Assembly (NCBI GenBank): GCA_006386115.1
Contig: VFIW01000007.1
Span: 220,693 to 284,692, forward strand
DNA from: Globisporangium splendens
Lineage: Eukaryota > Oomycota > Peronosporomycetes > Pythiales > Pythiaceae
Direction: 5' to 3'
Length of the DNA stretch: 64,000 bases
The notes under the pieces are model-generated. The model was not told the DNA's origin. It saw only the letters and a program-made list of their open reading frames with translations, and ran no database searches. Position numbers and translations under genes: made by a program. Of the stretch, positions 43,101 through 53,766 are shown in pieces. How positions within the stretch are numbered: position 1 is the stretch's first letter; each line of letters begins with the position of its first letter.

Positions 43101-45003
43101 TGAACAAGGAGCTAGCCGATGAGATTGAGTTTGCACTCGCCAGCAAACTCGCGAATGCTAATCAAGTGTTGGATCATTTGCGAACGCGACTCGTCGGTGC
43201 CGGTGCTGAATCGTTTACCGAGATCACGTTGGAGCGAGTCGGTGCAATCGTCCCATGATTGAGGACGCAGCGCATCATGCGCAAACTGGACATTCGCGAA
43301 GAGGCAAAGCTCGTCACAAGCCTCGAGTCGCTTCTTCTGGAGGAGAAGGCGCTGCTGGTCCAGGGAGAAGCCGATTTGAAGCGTGCACTCGCGAGTGATA
43401 CACTGCAGGTAGATTCCAGTGTGATCATTGGTACAAACGCTCGGTACGAAATTGAAGACTCCAAAAAGAAGCTCGCAAAGCTCATGGGAAGTGTGAGAGC
43501 TGGCGAAGATCGCATCACGAAGGAAATCGCAAATGCCAAGATTCGAATCAGCAACTCGGAGGATGAAACCAAATAGTTGGAAGCAGAGTTGAGTGTGGAA
43601 ACGGGCAATTTGATGCGGCAGATGATGTCAAGGGAGAAACTGCGGTGCTTTCGTTTTAGCGCCACGAACGAGGCACTGAAGACTGTCATCGGCACCGCGA
43701 GCCACGGTGTTCCAACATGTGTGGCGACGGCTGAGCTGACTGGAATCCTATTTGATTTGCTCATTGGGGCGTGCCTAGGTCAAGCCGTTGGAGACCCACA
43801 CAGACAACATTTGGGTCCACCGAGGGGCCATGAAGCTCAGATTGCGAGTCTTTATTACATTGGCAATCGCATCTACACTGGCGGCATGGACGCTGCGCTT
43901 GGCGTTTGGGAAGTTCAGGATGCCGTCATCGGAGGGTTTTCCGTGGCGTTGGTGACAATGCTCCAAGAGTTTGATGCTTCTGTGGTCAGCGTCGTCGCGG
44001 ACATGCAGCTGATTGTGTGCGGGTGCTCGGATTGCGATGTGTTTGCCTTCGATGCAGTCACCTTTGCGATCGTCGCTCGCGTGATCACTGCGCATGAGTG
44101 AAGCGTAAAGGGGATCGCTGTCGACAGTGGCAGCAACTGGTTTACCACGGCTGGTGCTGACAATCGTGTCGAGGTATGGGAACTTGGACCCCGTCCGCAG
44201 CAGACTTCGTACCGGGAGATCACATTGCGGCATTGTCTCGAGCCTGAGCGTCGTGGAGACGAGGTTTTCAACGGCCATCTGCATCCGATTCCGTGCATCA
44301 AGCAAACGTCGAGCGAGATCGTGAGTGGCGGCCACGATGGCACGATCTGTGTGACCGATTTTGCTACGGGTCATCTGCTTCAGACGCTTGTGGGCCACAA
44401 AGAGAGCATCTCAGATCTCCAGTTTGATCGCAAACGGCTCCTGAGTATGTCGAGCGAGGGGAAAATGCGCTTGTGGTACTGGCAAAGTCGCATCGGGGTC
44501 GGTGGCGACCGCAAGAAGTATCATATCCTTGGCTCCGGCGAGACACTCGAGGCGCTTTCGCTCAAGTACCGCACGAGTATTAACCAATTGCTGCAATGGA
44601 ACGGCCTCCCCGACTCGAGCCACCTGTACCTGGGTCAGAAGTTGATCGTTGATGTTGATGCCGGTAATAGCGCTGCCGCCGATGAGCTCAAGACTCTGGA
44701 CGTGGTTGTGTCGACGCAATTTGGCAAATTGTCGTATGAAAACCTGTCATTCGTGGTTGCCAACAAGGCGAAACGAGCCGACGTGGAAACTCAGTGGGCA
44801 TCGCAGAAGCTAGCGATGCTCACCAAGGAATATTTCCCGTCACTCGATGAAGACGAGGAAGGAAATACGGCGAAGAAAGAAGGGACGGCGCAGGAAGACG
44901 AAGGCGAAAGCTCGGATTCAGATTCCGATATGATCCTAGAGTCTGAAGAGAAAGAAGGAGGAGCAGAAGATGAAGATGATGGGAATGCCAAGCAAGACGA
45001 CTG
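40120..45003 (+). pseudogene. large FN3-TPR-WD40-LysM protein gene with five in-frame stops
   Basis: Two exons: 40120..41368 and 41463..45003 (intron GTATGT...GTACAG, phase 1). Exon 1 is open: a coiled coil, CxxC-type residues (WCTSCAKEF), then two fibronectin-III-like domains (QWDPPIFTGSMPIIDYEVQF; VTWKEPMDDGGKPIEFYEI). Exon 2 keeps one frame to 45003: a helical region, TPR-like helices (YHVRNYEQALVFLNRAAFLA), coiled coil, WD repeats (NRIYTGGMDAALGVWEV; EIVSGGHDGTICVTDF; RLLSMSSEGKMRLWYW), a LysM domain (YHILGSGETLEALSLKY...GLPDSSHLYLGQKLIV) and an acidic tail. Stops: TGA 42395, TAA 43097, TGA 43256, TAG 43574, TGA 44099. No frameshift is seen in exon 2. The frame is also open upstream to 40054, without an ATG. 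Function unknown; the domain set suggests a cytoplasmic scaffold. Confidence 0.8.
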
Positions 45004-45176
45004 ATGCTGCGATCTGCTAAAACAAAACAGCAAACACCAACGGAACAACAAAAACCCAGCATCAGCATACTTTTGCTTTTTTTGTGTCAAGAGAAGGAAG
45101 AAAGATACGACACAGACACGCAACCGCAATCCTCGCTTTCTTGGAGACCGAAGAAAGATGCAAGGAGAGCAGGAAT

Positions 45177-46494
45177 TTACACAACACGGCCGCTATCATC
45201 TTCCGTGGACCAGACCGACTTGTCCTCCAAGTACATGTTGCAGCTCCGGAACGCCGTGCGCGCGTGGTCGCCCGCAAAGAACTCCCACGCCGTGTAGAAC
45301 CAGAATGCGACGCACTTGCGGTAATCGTTTGGCTGTACCGATCGCTTCAAAGACAGGATCTTTCGCCATTCCTCGATCACAAACGTGGACAAGATGTCTT
45401 CATAGCGCGAGAGGCGCAACGGGTTGCGCACCGTGTAGAACGTCGTCCAGTACTTGCCATAGCCCTCGAGTTGCTTCAGACCGTCGTTGAACTCGGGAGA
45501 GCGGAATTCCTCGAGAGTCGCATCGAGCATGAACACGAACTTGTCGCTGTACTTGGCCTCTTCGTCGTAGAACTTCTTCCAGGTCACCGAGAAGAACTGC
45601 AGCGCTTCGTTCGGGTCATTGCGCTTGGCACGGTGCATGCTGTGCGCGTGACGAAGCTTCACGGGCTTCTTGCGCTCCCAGTGCCACTCCTCAGTCGGTG
45701 GGAAGATCGCCATGGGCACCATCACGGAGCCGTTGCCACAGATCGCGACGTACACCGAGATGTAGTCATCGATCTCCGACGGTTTCCCGCCTTCAGAGTT
45801 CTCCTTTGGCGGCGCATCTTCGCCAGTTTCCACCGTTGGGTCCGGCTTGTGAAAATCTAATCTAGTCACAAAGTATATGAACTTTGTTGGGAACGGCTTC
45901 TGGTCAAAGAACTCGCGCAACTGCTCGCGCAGCGTGGTCATGTCCTTCTGGTACACCTCCTTCACCTCGGGCGTCGTGTAGTAGCCGCTCGTGGTCGGGC
46001 ACTCGAGCGCATGCGTCGCCGTCGGGTCCACCGTCGATGGGAATCCAAATGGATCTATCACACGGGAGGTACATACAACGCGCACAAGTTAGCATCCAAG
46101 CTTGTGGTGTCCAGAAGAAGAAAAAAAAAAAAAAAACTGTCGAGCATGACGTACTGATGCCGTCGCGGCCAACGTCCTTCTGCGTGACGCGCAGCGCATG
46201 CTTGACCTCGTCGAAGTTCGTGTGGTTGGAGCAGAACTTGTTGTAGCCGACCCAGTACTGCGCGTACGTCTCGTTGAACACGAGGTGGCCGCGCTGGATC
46301 GTGGACGCACACACGAGGCGGTTCGGGTCCGTGGCGCGCAGGCGGTCGATGTTCTTCTTCCAGTCGCGGATCTGGCCCGTCTTGACGCCGTACTTCTGCG
46401 CCGTCACGGCGATGAGCCCCGTGCGGTCGGCCTCCTCGATGATCTCGAGCTTCTTGCCGACCGTGAGCCCGCGGTCCGCCTTGCCGCGCGCCAT
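45177..46494 (-). CDS. domesticated pogo/CENP-B-like transposase-derived protein
   Basis: Two exons, 46494..46155 and 46054..45177, 405 residues. The N-terminus is a helix-turn-helix of the Psq/CENP-B/Brinker type (LTVGKKLEIIEEADRTGLI...VKTGQIRDWKKNIDRL, residues 11-55). A second helical part follows (VCASTIQRGHLVFNETYAQYW). The rest has the outline of the pogo-family DDE nuclease: ISVYVAICGNGSVMVPMAIF, FVFMLDATLEEF with one likely catalytic Asp, and VIEEWRKI...DYRKCVAFWFYTAWEF. The first and third acidic residues are not evident, and no terminal repeats flank the gene, so it looks like a host gene derived from a transposon. It is probably DNA-binding and nuclear. The intron carries an A/T homopolymer at 46119-46136. 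Family assignment of the C-terminal part is inference. Confidence 0.6.
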
Positions 46495-46536
46495 GTTATC
46501 AGATGCGCGTTGATTAGATTAGGCAGAGGTCACTGT

Positions 46537-46538
<2 letters not shown>

Positions 46539-46568
<30 letters not shown>
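46539..46568. repeat. CT microsatellite
   Basis: About 15 uninterrupted CT units, 45-75 bp upstream of the transposase-like gene's ATG (GA-rich on that gene's coding strand). Confidence 0.9.
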
Positions 46569-46574
<6 letters not shown>

Positions 46575-47027
46575 ATGCGTTTGATGGTGTGGCGAGGCAA
46601 CGTGCGAAGTACTGTGAGCGGCTCCAGCGAGTTCTCGTATAATGGCCCCTTCGCAACAGCATTCGGCGCGAAACTCTTAGGGAGAGCGAGGTTTTATGTC
46701 GAGGTTTTTCAAATGGAGAGAAAAGCTTGTTTGTATTTTGCGCGGGAAACATTACAGCCAATCGCAAGGCGGGAATTGCATAATGATATCCAATCAAAGC
46801 ATTGTTTGCATTAAGAAGTACTTTTTCTAAAAGAGCAATGAAAGACAAGGGCTGGGTGAACAGCAAACATCCTTTATTGCTCTCACTAAACAAAGTGCCT
46901 ATCTCAAAATTAAAGTACTTTGTTTGTAGCATCGTAATTAGACGAGAACCGTCAAGAGAGTGAGTGAGTGTGGTGCCGTTGTTTGACTTTCTGACTGACT
47001 GCCCAAGAGCAACGTGCCTCCGAGCAG

Positions 47028-47053
47028 AAGGAAGGAAGGAAGGAAGGAAGGAA
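47028..47053. repeat. GGAA tetranucleotide repeat
   Basis: Six GGAA units, 57-82 bp before the ATG of the ADA3-like gene, probably in its 5' untranslated region or core promoter. Confidence 0.9.
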
Positions 47054-47109
47054 GTCGCTCTGTGTGCCTCCCTCTCTCTCTGTGGCTCTGGCTGAGGAAG
47101 CGCGCGACG

Positions 47110-48947
47110 ATGGCGGACCAGAAGACGCGCAAGCGCACGGCGCCGGTGTCCCCGCGGTCGCTGCTGCGGTCGGCGCCGCTGCTGAGCTCGCCGTGGCTCA
47201 GCCACGAGCTCTTCCCGGCGACCAAGAGAGTCGCGAGCGCGCCCGACGGCCTCGCGGTCGCCAAGAAGAGCGCAGTCGCGAAGGTGCTGCAGGAGCTGAA
47301 AAAGGGGAGAAACTACGTCGACAGTCAGCTCTTGCACCTGGAGGCGCAGCTCGTGAACGTGAGCGATTTCCTCTCCAACAGCGCCTCGACGAAGCTGTTC
47401 ACCGACTATGGACTCCCCGACGGGCAAGTGTACGCGACAGAGAATGGTGCTGCAGGAGAAACTGCAATAGGCAGTCAGGTGGTGGACGGCGAGGAAGTCC
47501 CGACGTCGCCCAACTCGGCTGGACTCCGTAGCAAATTCGTGCAGCACAACTTTCCTGCAACTACGACAGCAACGAGCTCGAAAACTAACCCACAGAACCC
47601 TGCGGAAACGGTTGAAGACGACTTGGCGTCCGGTACGTTCCTGTTTGTTCTGGCGTCTCAATATTTGCGCAAAGCATATGCTTATGATGATGGTGCCTGG
47701 GCATTCACTATGACTCGACGTTTCTCTATATTGCAGACACGCCGTGCACGACGATTGGACTGTGGAAGTACTTGAGCGCCTACGAGATTTTCAGAAACGT
47801 GACGCTTGAAGACGTCGAAAACACGTTGCAACTAGAAGGTACAGATTGCGGTTGATGTTCATTGTATCTATGGACGAATGACGCTAAACGTAATTGTATG
47901 ACATGCAGATCCGAATCTGTTAGAGAACGATAGAGATCAGGAGCTCGCAACCGTTTTCCATGAGCTCGGCGATACGAAAGACATGGTGGCGAAAGAAGAC
48001 CCGTCTAGTGACTCGACCATGGACGACTTTTTGAGAACGGTGCGTTACTATTATACAAACGACGCTATCTAGGAACGGCTTTCTGACTTCAAACACTATG
48101 TTTCCTTTGCTTATCGTAGAGACTTGTTGCTGCTATTGTATCAATGCCAAAGCAACATGCTCGTGCAAGTGAAGAACCATTCTATGGAGAAAAAGCGGAA
48201 GGTAAACAGGAAGTAGAAGAAGACGCAAATGGACGTTGTATAAACGAAGACGATGTCGACAAGAAGGAAAAGGTAGAGGAAAAGTTTGTGGAGGAGGTGG
48301 ACAAGGCTGCTTCCTGGACTGCCGGTGGAATCAGCGCTGCGCTTCGAGACGCTGGAGTTCTTGAACTCAACGATGACGAAGTGCGAAAATGCATGCTGTC
48401 TCCCGAAGACGACGAAGTGAGCAGCGAGATTCGGTATCTGGAAGAGACGCTGCGAGAGCAGATCCACCAGAACAACGAGACCAAAGGCGTGCTGCGGAAT
48501 CTGCTACAAAAGTACGTCCATGAATCTGTATTGTTCTGCATGTGTCGGGTGGTAAAGTGATTCATATTGACTTGTGTGGCATTGTGCTCCTTCACCATAT
48601 TCAGACTGAAGCCGTGGTTGTCGCAGCAAGAGGAACAGGATCAAGCAAGTGAGAAGAAGTACCTGAGCATGTGGCGGTGGAAGAAGGTGTGTGGGAGCCC
48701 ACTCTTGTCTAAGAGCATCCTGCTTCATGGCAGCTTAACCAAATGTACATCTTTTGTAGGAACTCGAGCGAAAGCAGAAGCTCAAGGACAAGAAACTGAT
48801 GCGCAAAGAAGGTGGATATTGTGTGGTGCTGAGATTTGCACAACCTTTATACAAGTTCTAATGTCTTCTGTGTCGTTTACCTTTATTTCAGCGCTGACCG
48901 CGAGCGTCAAACCACCTGCTGTGTCGCAACCTCATGCGCAATCCTAA
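47110..48947 (+). CDS. ADA3-like subunit of the SAGA histone acetyltransferase module
   Basis: Seven exons: 47110..47632, 47737..47838, 47909..48039, 48120..48511, 48605..48686, 48760..48811, 48892..48947; all GT-AG; 445 residues. The ATG at 47110 has a good context and follows the GGAA repeat. The N-terminus is basic and Ser/Pro-rich. A helical block (TIGLWKYLSAYEIFRNVTLEDVE) is followed by the Ada3 C-terminal pattern: ISAALRDAGVLEL, DDEVSSEIRYLEETLREQIHQNNETKGVLRNLLQKL, then a Lys-rich coiled coil (ERKQKLKDKKLMRKE). In other eukaryotes Ada3 links Gcn5 and Ada2. The last exon is uncertain: another frame (LLCRNLMRNPNELAKSQQ, 48921-48972) looks more protein-like and would need one extra base or another splice. 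Identification rests on the pattern, not on a search. Confidence 0.6.
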
Positions 48948-49241
48948 CGAGCTGGCAAAGAGCCAACAGAATCCCACCACTCAAGTGAGGATGCGATACG
49001 AAACGAACGTGTATGGTGAAAAGGGCAGCGCAAAGAGAGAAAAAGGACTTATTTATTGGGCATGTCGAGCAACTAACGCCAGAAACGAAAATACACATCG
49101 TAGACGCAATACTGCTTCAAGCCAAGCCACAGAAAACGACACTGGTTTGTGTTCATGTGTTGTTTCTTTTTATTCTTTTGCTTAATCTTTGCTGTTGGAT
49201 GTTGGCGAAGCTGTGTGTACTTGGATGATGATGGACTCTAC

Positions 49242-50976
49242 TTACTTACCCCCCAACGGTGGGAAATCGTCATTATATCCACCGCCGCCATGTCTGGACT
49301 CAGATCCGCCATGGGAGCGAAAATTGTTGTTGGGATACTGCTGATGGTGACGATTATGCGGCGACGTGTACCCGCGTCCTGGAGGCTGATGGATGTGCTG
49401 GTGGCCACCACGGAAGTGGTCGGGTGGCGGCGGCGGTGAGCGCTGCGGGGGTATCCCAGTGTGATCTAATCTATTGAACTCGCCAGTCGGAAATCGTCGA
49501 CCAGGTAGCGGTGGCGGCTGTTGCTGCTGGTTGTAGCCGCCACCACTGTACGGTGGTCTGTGCTGGGATGAACCGTCGTAGTAATCCATGAGTTGTTGCT
49601 GGGATGGCAGCGGATAGCGGTTCACGCCGTGCTGCTGCGAAGGCGGCGGCGCATTGTATCGCTGCGATCCATTGCCATTGTGGTTGCGAGACGGACGATA
49701 CGCATCGTGGTTGCGTGTGAAGTCAGGATCGTTCAGCTCCTGCTCCCGGTTCCGCCAGAGCACTTTGCTCTCCTTCCAGTTTTGTGTGTTTTGTACTGCG
49801 ACTGCGCGCGTTGAAGATGCTGAGGATGACGACTGCGATTGCTCGGCTTCCGATCGGTCCTGTCGCTGAGGAGTGGTGGACTTGTCGCTGGTCGCTCCTC
49901 GTCCACGACCACGGCCACCAAATCCACGGCTTCCATCGGGTCCCGATGCTTGCTGGCTGTTAAACTTGACACCACCGCTGCTCGAAGGCTCGGTCGCAGT
50001 CGCAGGAGAAGACGATGAAGTCGTTGAAGACGACGACGAAGTGCCATCCGTGGCGGCAGTGCTATCTTCGCCAAAGATGCGCGCACGGGCTTCGGCGTAC
50101 GCCTTTTCGCGGTCCTGCATCGTCCGTTGCGCATTCTTCGCGTCCTGGCCGTTGCCGCCGCGTCCGCCATTGGCGCCAGGGCGAGTGGCGCCGCGCTTGC
50201 GCACCATGATCTTGGGGGCTGACGCTGGAGTCACCATGGGCTGTTGGCGATCCGCAGACAAGTCGATCAGCAGGACACTAGGGACGATACTCTGCGGGGT
50301 CTTGAACAGCGTCACAACACGCGCCGAATTGCCATCGTAGCCTCCATGTTGCTGCATTTTTACAGCAAAAGCCGGAAAAGAGATTAATAATCACGCGCAA
50401 CTAGCCATCAGAGCTTATTGCATTGAAACATACCGCATACGGGTTGTAATCAGCAGTCTGGTGCTCGAGGCAGCACCGCTCGGCGAGCCGGTGGATGATC
50501 AGCCGGTGATACGAGGACAACGGTGGGAAGATCAACTGTGGCTCCCGTGAGCTCCGGATGAAGCGCACGATCTGATCTTCGAACTTGAGCAGCGTCAACC
50601 GCTCACGCGGGTTGTCGAGGCACGCGACGAGCACAGGGTCCATGGGTGCGCCGCCGCCATTCAGCGCAGACGCCGCGCTCGCGGTCGCAGCGCTCACTGG
50701 CTGCGCATACGCACTGCTCGAGTCAAAAGCGTTGGGTTGCGCCTGTGGCGTGCGTTCATAGGCACCGCCGTCTTGTGCAGGCGGTGGTGGCGTCAACCGC
50801 ATCCTTCCAAACGCCTCAGTCGCTGCATTCGTGTTGCCGCTGTTCGCATTGGACGCTGCGGCTACAAGAGGCACCGCCGTCGGCTCCTTGGTCTCCCAAT
50901 CATCGTCGTCGCCACCCACCGCGGCCGACGGCGGCAGAGGCGCGTTCACTGGATCAACGTGCTCGCTCGCACGCAT
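49242..50976 (-). CDS. R3H-SUZ domain RNA-binding protein
   Basis: Two exons, 50976..50434 and 50351..49242 (intron GTATGT...TGCAG, phase 0), 550 residues. An acidic, Ala/Pro-rich lead (residues 1-115) precedes an R3H domain that spans the splice junction (about residues 130-210: FIRSS, then SYHRLIIHRLAERCCLEH, with the R-x3-H spacing). A SUZ motif follows at about 227-275 (KIMVRKRG ... MQDREKAYAEARARIFGE), then RGG boxes (RGFGGRGRGRG), a long Pro/Gln/Gly/His-rich tail and the end FPPLGGK. R3H-SUZ proteins (ENC1/R3HDM type) bind single-stranded RNA and act in mRNA storage or decay in the cytoplasm. The gene is convergent with the ADA3-like gene (294 bp between stops). Confidence 0.85.
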
Positions 50977-51779
50977 CCCTGTCTCACTGGAAGTCCAAGA
51001 TCTTGAATCGCTTGCCTGCCAACGCGATACTCTCGCAGGAGGGAGAGAGGAGCTCGTCGCGTCACCGAACTAGAATGAGCTGGGGAAAATGCCACAATAG
51101 ATTCGCATAATGAGCTCAAAATACGGCCAGCAAGGCACATCTAAAGGCAGTACATGAAGCAGCATGCATGCAGCTGCGTACCTTTATTTACGCGGCGTAT
51201 TTAGCGCCACACACAGCGAGAGAGAGTGGCGCGCGTATGTTCCTATGATCTTCTCACTAATTGCCTTTGCTAACGTGCCTGCCAGACAAAACGCCAGCGA
51301 ATGGATCAAACAGACCCGAAAAACTCCCGAACAGCATACTGTAAGACACAAAAACCCGTAAAAAATGATGCGCTCGGTTTTATATTGCGTTCAGAATTGT
51401 GTGGTAAATGCATAGTGTGGTTCTATTTTACTGCTGAAAATCTTGATGCTGGGACTTTGACACGCACTCACAAAAATAAAACCGTCCCTTTCACACCTCA
51501 TACAGTTACCTGAGTTTGTTTTCCGCCAATGAAAAACCTCCGAATTAGTCCCCTCCGTCAGGACCGTATTAATTAGCAGCCTTCCATTTGTGCTTGCGTG
51601 GGGCTTCCTCCTAGTGAGCAAGCTCCTCTTGATGTTCTTCCTAATGATTGCGCGCTCGGTCTCCGTCGCGCGTCTGTGCCTGAATCCTTCTTTTGCCAAC
51701 GTACCTGCCTCCACATTCTCTCTCTCCATGGTGACCACGTTCTCCAAGCTCCAAGCTCTTGTTTTCGTTTCGCCAGTAG
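50977..51779. other. 800-bp spacer between two minus-strand genes
   Basis: Holds the R3H gene promoter and the 3' flank of the next gene. A 118-codon frame at 51391-51747 (-) has mixed composition and no motif, so I do not call it. No RNA gene was seen. Confidence 0.45.
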
Positions 51780-52577
51780 CTACACACTCTCAGAATTCTG
51801 CTCCGGAAGCGTCTTGGAACGGTGGTGGTGGTGGTTGTTGTACTGAGATCGCTGTTTCCGGTCGGCGTGCTTGAGAGTGGAGCTCAGCGAGTTCTGTTTT
51901 CTCCGAGGCAGGCCGATCGCGTCACCGTCAATGTAGATCCCGCGGTGTATCTCCAGGTCGCGAAGGTGCACGCGCTCGACGTGGCCGGCTGCAACCGGTT
52001 GGTGTGCTGCGTGTGGGACCACGCTTAGACGCTGCGGCTCGTTCGCGTCGTCGTCGAGATCGTCCGCAAAACTGCTCGTACTTTGGCTCAGCCGACCACT
52101 CCCTTCGGTGATCTCCTCCGTCATCAATCCACTCAAGTTGCCTTCGCTGTGATAGAACCGCTGCAGCGTCTGTCGGATCTCCTCGCGCTTCGGGTGCTCC
52201 TGCTGGATCACGCGGATGCGCTCCATGGACGACTCCTCTTGGCGCCGTAAGCGGTCGTACTCCTCGGCTTCCTGGGCCTGCAACTCGAGCGCGAACGTGT
52301 AGTCCGGGTCGTCGCCGCTGTCGCCGCAGGGCGGACACTCGTCGATCGAGATCTCCTGTTGCACGACGCTCATGACGCCGTAGTTGTCGCAGTCCGAGGA
52401 ACAGGGTACCTCGACGAAGCACCAGCCGACCTGGCGGTCGTCGCCGAAGCGGCCGGCGATCTCCATCTCGAACTGCTCCTCCTCCTCGCGCTGCAGCTTG
52501 GCCGCGAGCTCCTCGTCCATGACGTCGTGCAGCTTGGGTGCCGCCGCCGCCGGGCTCCCCCACGGGTTTCGACTCAT
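51780..52577 (-). CDS. uncharacterised protein with a ubiquitin-interacting-motif-like helix
   Basis: 265 residues from the ATG at 52577 (MSRNPWGSP), preferred over a longer frame whose lead (to 52703) has no protein character. Near the start an acidic helix DEELAAKLQREEEEQFEMEI resembles a UIM (acidic patch, Ala, Leu/Gln), followed by paired Cys (VPCSSDCDNYG; DECPPCGDSGDD) that could bind zinc, and a second acidic helix (ALELQAQEAEEYDRLRRQEES) of the same type. The C-terminus is basic and His-rich. A ubiquitin-related role is inference; I do not recognise the family. Confidence 0.6.
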   Translation of the reverse strand: MSRNPWGSPAAAAPKLHDVMDEELAAKLQREEEEQFEMEIAGRFGDDRQVGWCFVEVPCSSDCDNYGVMSVVQQEISIDECPPCGDSGDDPDYTFALELQAQEAEEYDRLRRQEESSMERIRVIQQEHPKREEIRQTLQRFYHSEGNLSGLMTEEITEGSGRLSQSTSSFADDLDDDANEPQRLSVVPHAAHQPVAAGHVERVHLRDLEIHRGIYIDGDAIGLPRRKQNSLSSTLKHADRKQRSQYNNHHHHRSKTLPEQNSESV

Positions 52578-53198
52578 GTTGACTATTGGCTTCTTCCAGG
52601 CAAGCGTGCGTGCGCCAGTTTGCCACAGCCACTGTAGGTCCGAAGGTGGGCAGAGCAAACGACGCTCACTCGGACAACATTTGTGTGAGTGATGGTCTCT
52701 CACCTGCAGGGTTTCATATTCTTGCAGAGTCCCATGTTGCTGAAGGAACGAGAAGAGCGGGAGCGCGAAAAAGCAACGGAGAACAGATTATTGAACTTGC
52801 TTCAGTACGTTGGTGATAGAAGATGCGCCGTGAAAGGGAGAGCGTACTGAGTTAGAGGCACTTTAAGACAAGCGACACAGATGCGAAAAAGAACATTTGT
52901 GCCTGTGCTTGCTTGGTAGTCACCTGACACGAGCAACAGGAGGGTTTTTGACCACTGAATGGGCGAACAACGCATGCACCGCGGATTACCGAATCAAAGG
53001 CAGATTATCCGCAAATCAAATCAGTCGGTGAGTTATATTCATCTTTTTAGCGAATAGACGAGCAATACAGGAACTCGAAGAAGCCGTTCGACAATTCTTG
53101 TTGTGTAATCAGTCGAATTAGGCGGGGAACGGAATTGTAGAGGTGATGTTCGTATACCGTACCTTTCGAGAAAGTACGATTTTGATGGACAAACACAG

Positions 53199-53277
53199 AG
53201 GTTACACAAAGGTTACACAGCTTTGTGTAACGTCTGGCCACTTGGTTACACACACAGATTACACAACTTGCGTAACC
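53199..53277. repeat. GTTACACA direct and inverted repeat cluster
   Basis: GGTTACACAAA is followed by GGTTACACAG and then CTTTGTGTAACG, an inverted copy of the first unit, so GTTACACAAAG and CTTTGTGTAAC can pair across a 9-base spacer. Further GGTTACACACA, GATTACACAA and CTTGCGTAACC units follow to 53277. It may be a small inverted-repeat element or a regulatory array. Confidence 0.6.
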
Positions 53278-53317
53278 AATGGAACCTGTGCAAAGAATGA
53301 TTGCGGTGTACAAAAAG

Positions 53318-53766
53318 CAAGTGCCTTTCGTCCTTCCACGAGTTGGACGATGCTTGAAGGCTTCCCCAGCCTTGCTGCTTGCAGTTGATGCTGCCACTCG
53401 ACCTCTACGCGGCGCAACTGAAGGTGCACTTCAACATGCTCCATCGTCCAGGATCGACCTGAGAACAAGGAGACAGACGCAACCAGGTTACGCGAACTCA
53501 AGCGACTTGTTGCTTGTCACGGACGGCAGCAGCCATCACTGCAGGTCGGATATGCGCCACCACTCGCGTACACTGGTACGTTCGCCATGTTGCCAAAGGG
53601 GGTTCGACAAAACTGCAGGAAGGCGCACAAGAAACAGATCTCTGTGACGGAAGGCATGACGTCAGTCGTCACGCGACTTCGCAAAATGTGGCTGGTCTGT
53701 TGTTGTCGGTCGTGGAAATGTCGAACTTTGGTGGCGCGCTGGGACATTCGCAGAAGCAGAAAGTAG
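53318..53766 (+). pseudogene. decayed protein-coding fragment of unknown family
   Basis: A coherent protein-like reading is found only if breaks are allowed: KCLSSFHELDDA, a TGA (53354 area), then LQLMLPLDLYAAQLKVHFNMLHRPG, a frame change near 53450, and then NKETDATRLRELKRLVACHG, GYAPPLAYTGTFAMLPKGVR and SVTEGMTSVVTRLRKM to a stop at 53764. It has no homologue that I recognise. Low-copy gene or transposon relic are both possible. Confidence 0.3.

Larger units (their letters stand above)
46495..47109. promoter_or_regulatory. divergent promoter region with two microsatellites
   Basis: 615 bp between the start codons of the transposase-like and ADA3-like genes. It has a (CT)n run at 46539-46568 close to the leftward gene and a (GGAA)n run at 47028-47053 close to the rightward gene. 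No coding frame of interest was seen between them. Confidence 0.5.

Noticed and set aside
51391..51747. 118-codon minus-strand frame in the spacer
   Set aside because: Mixed composition, no motif and no splice partner; probably 3' flank sequence.
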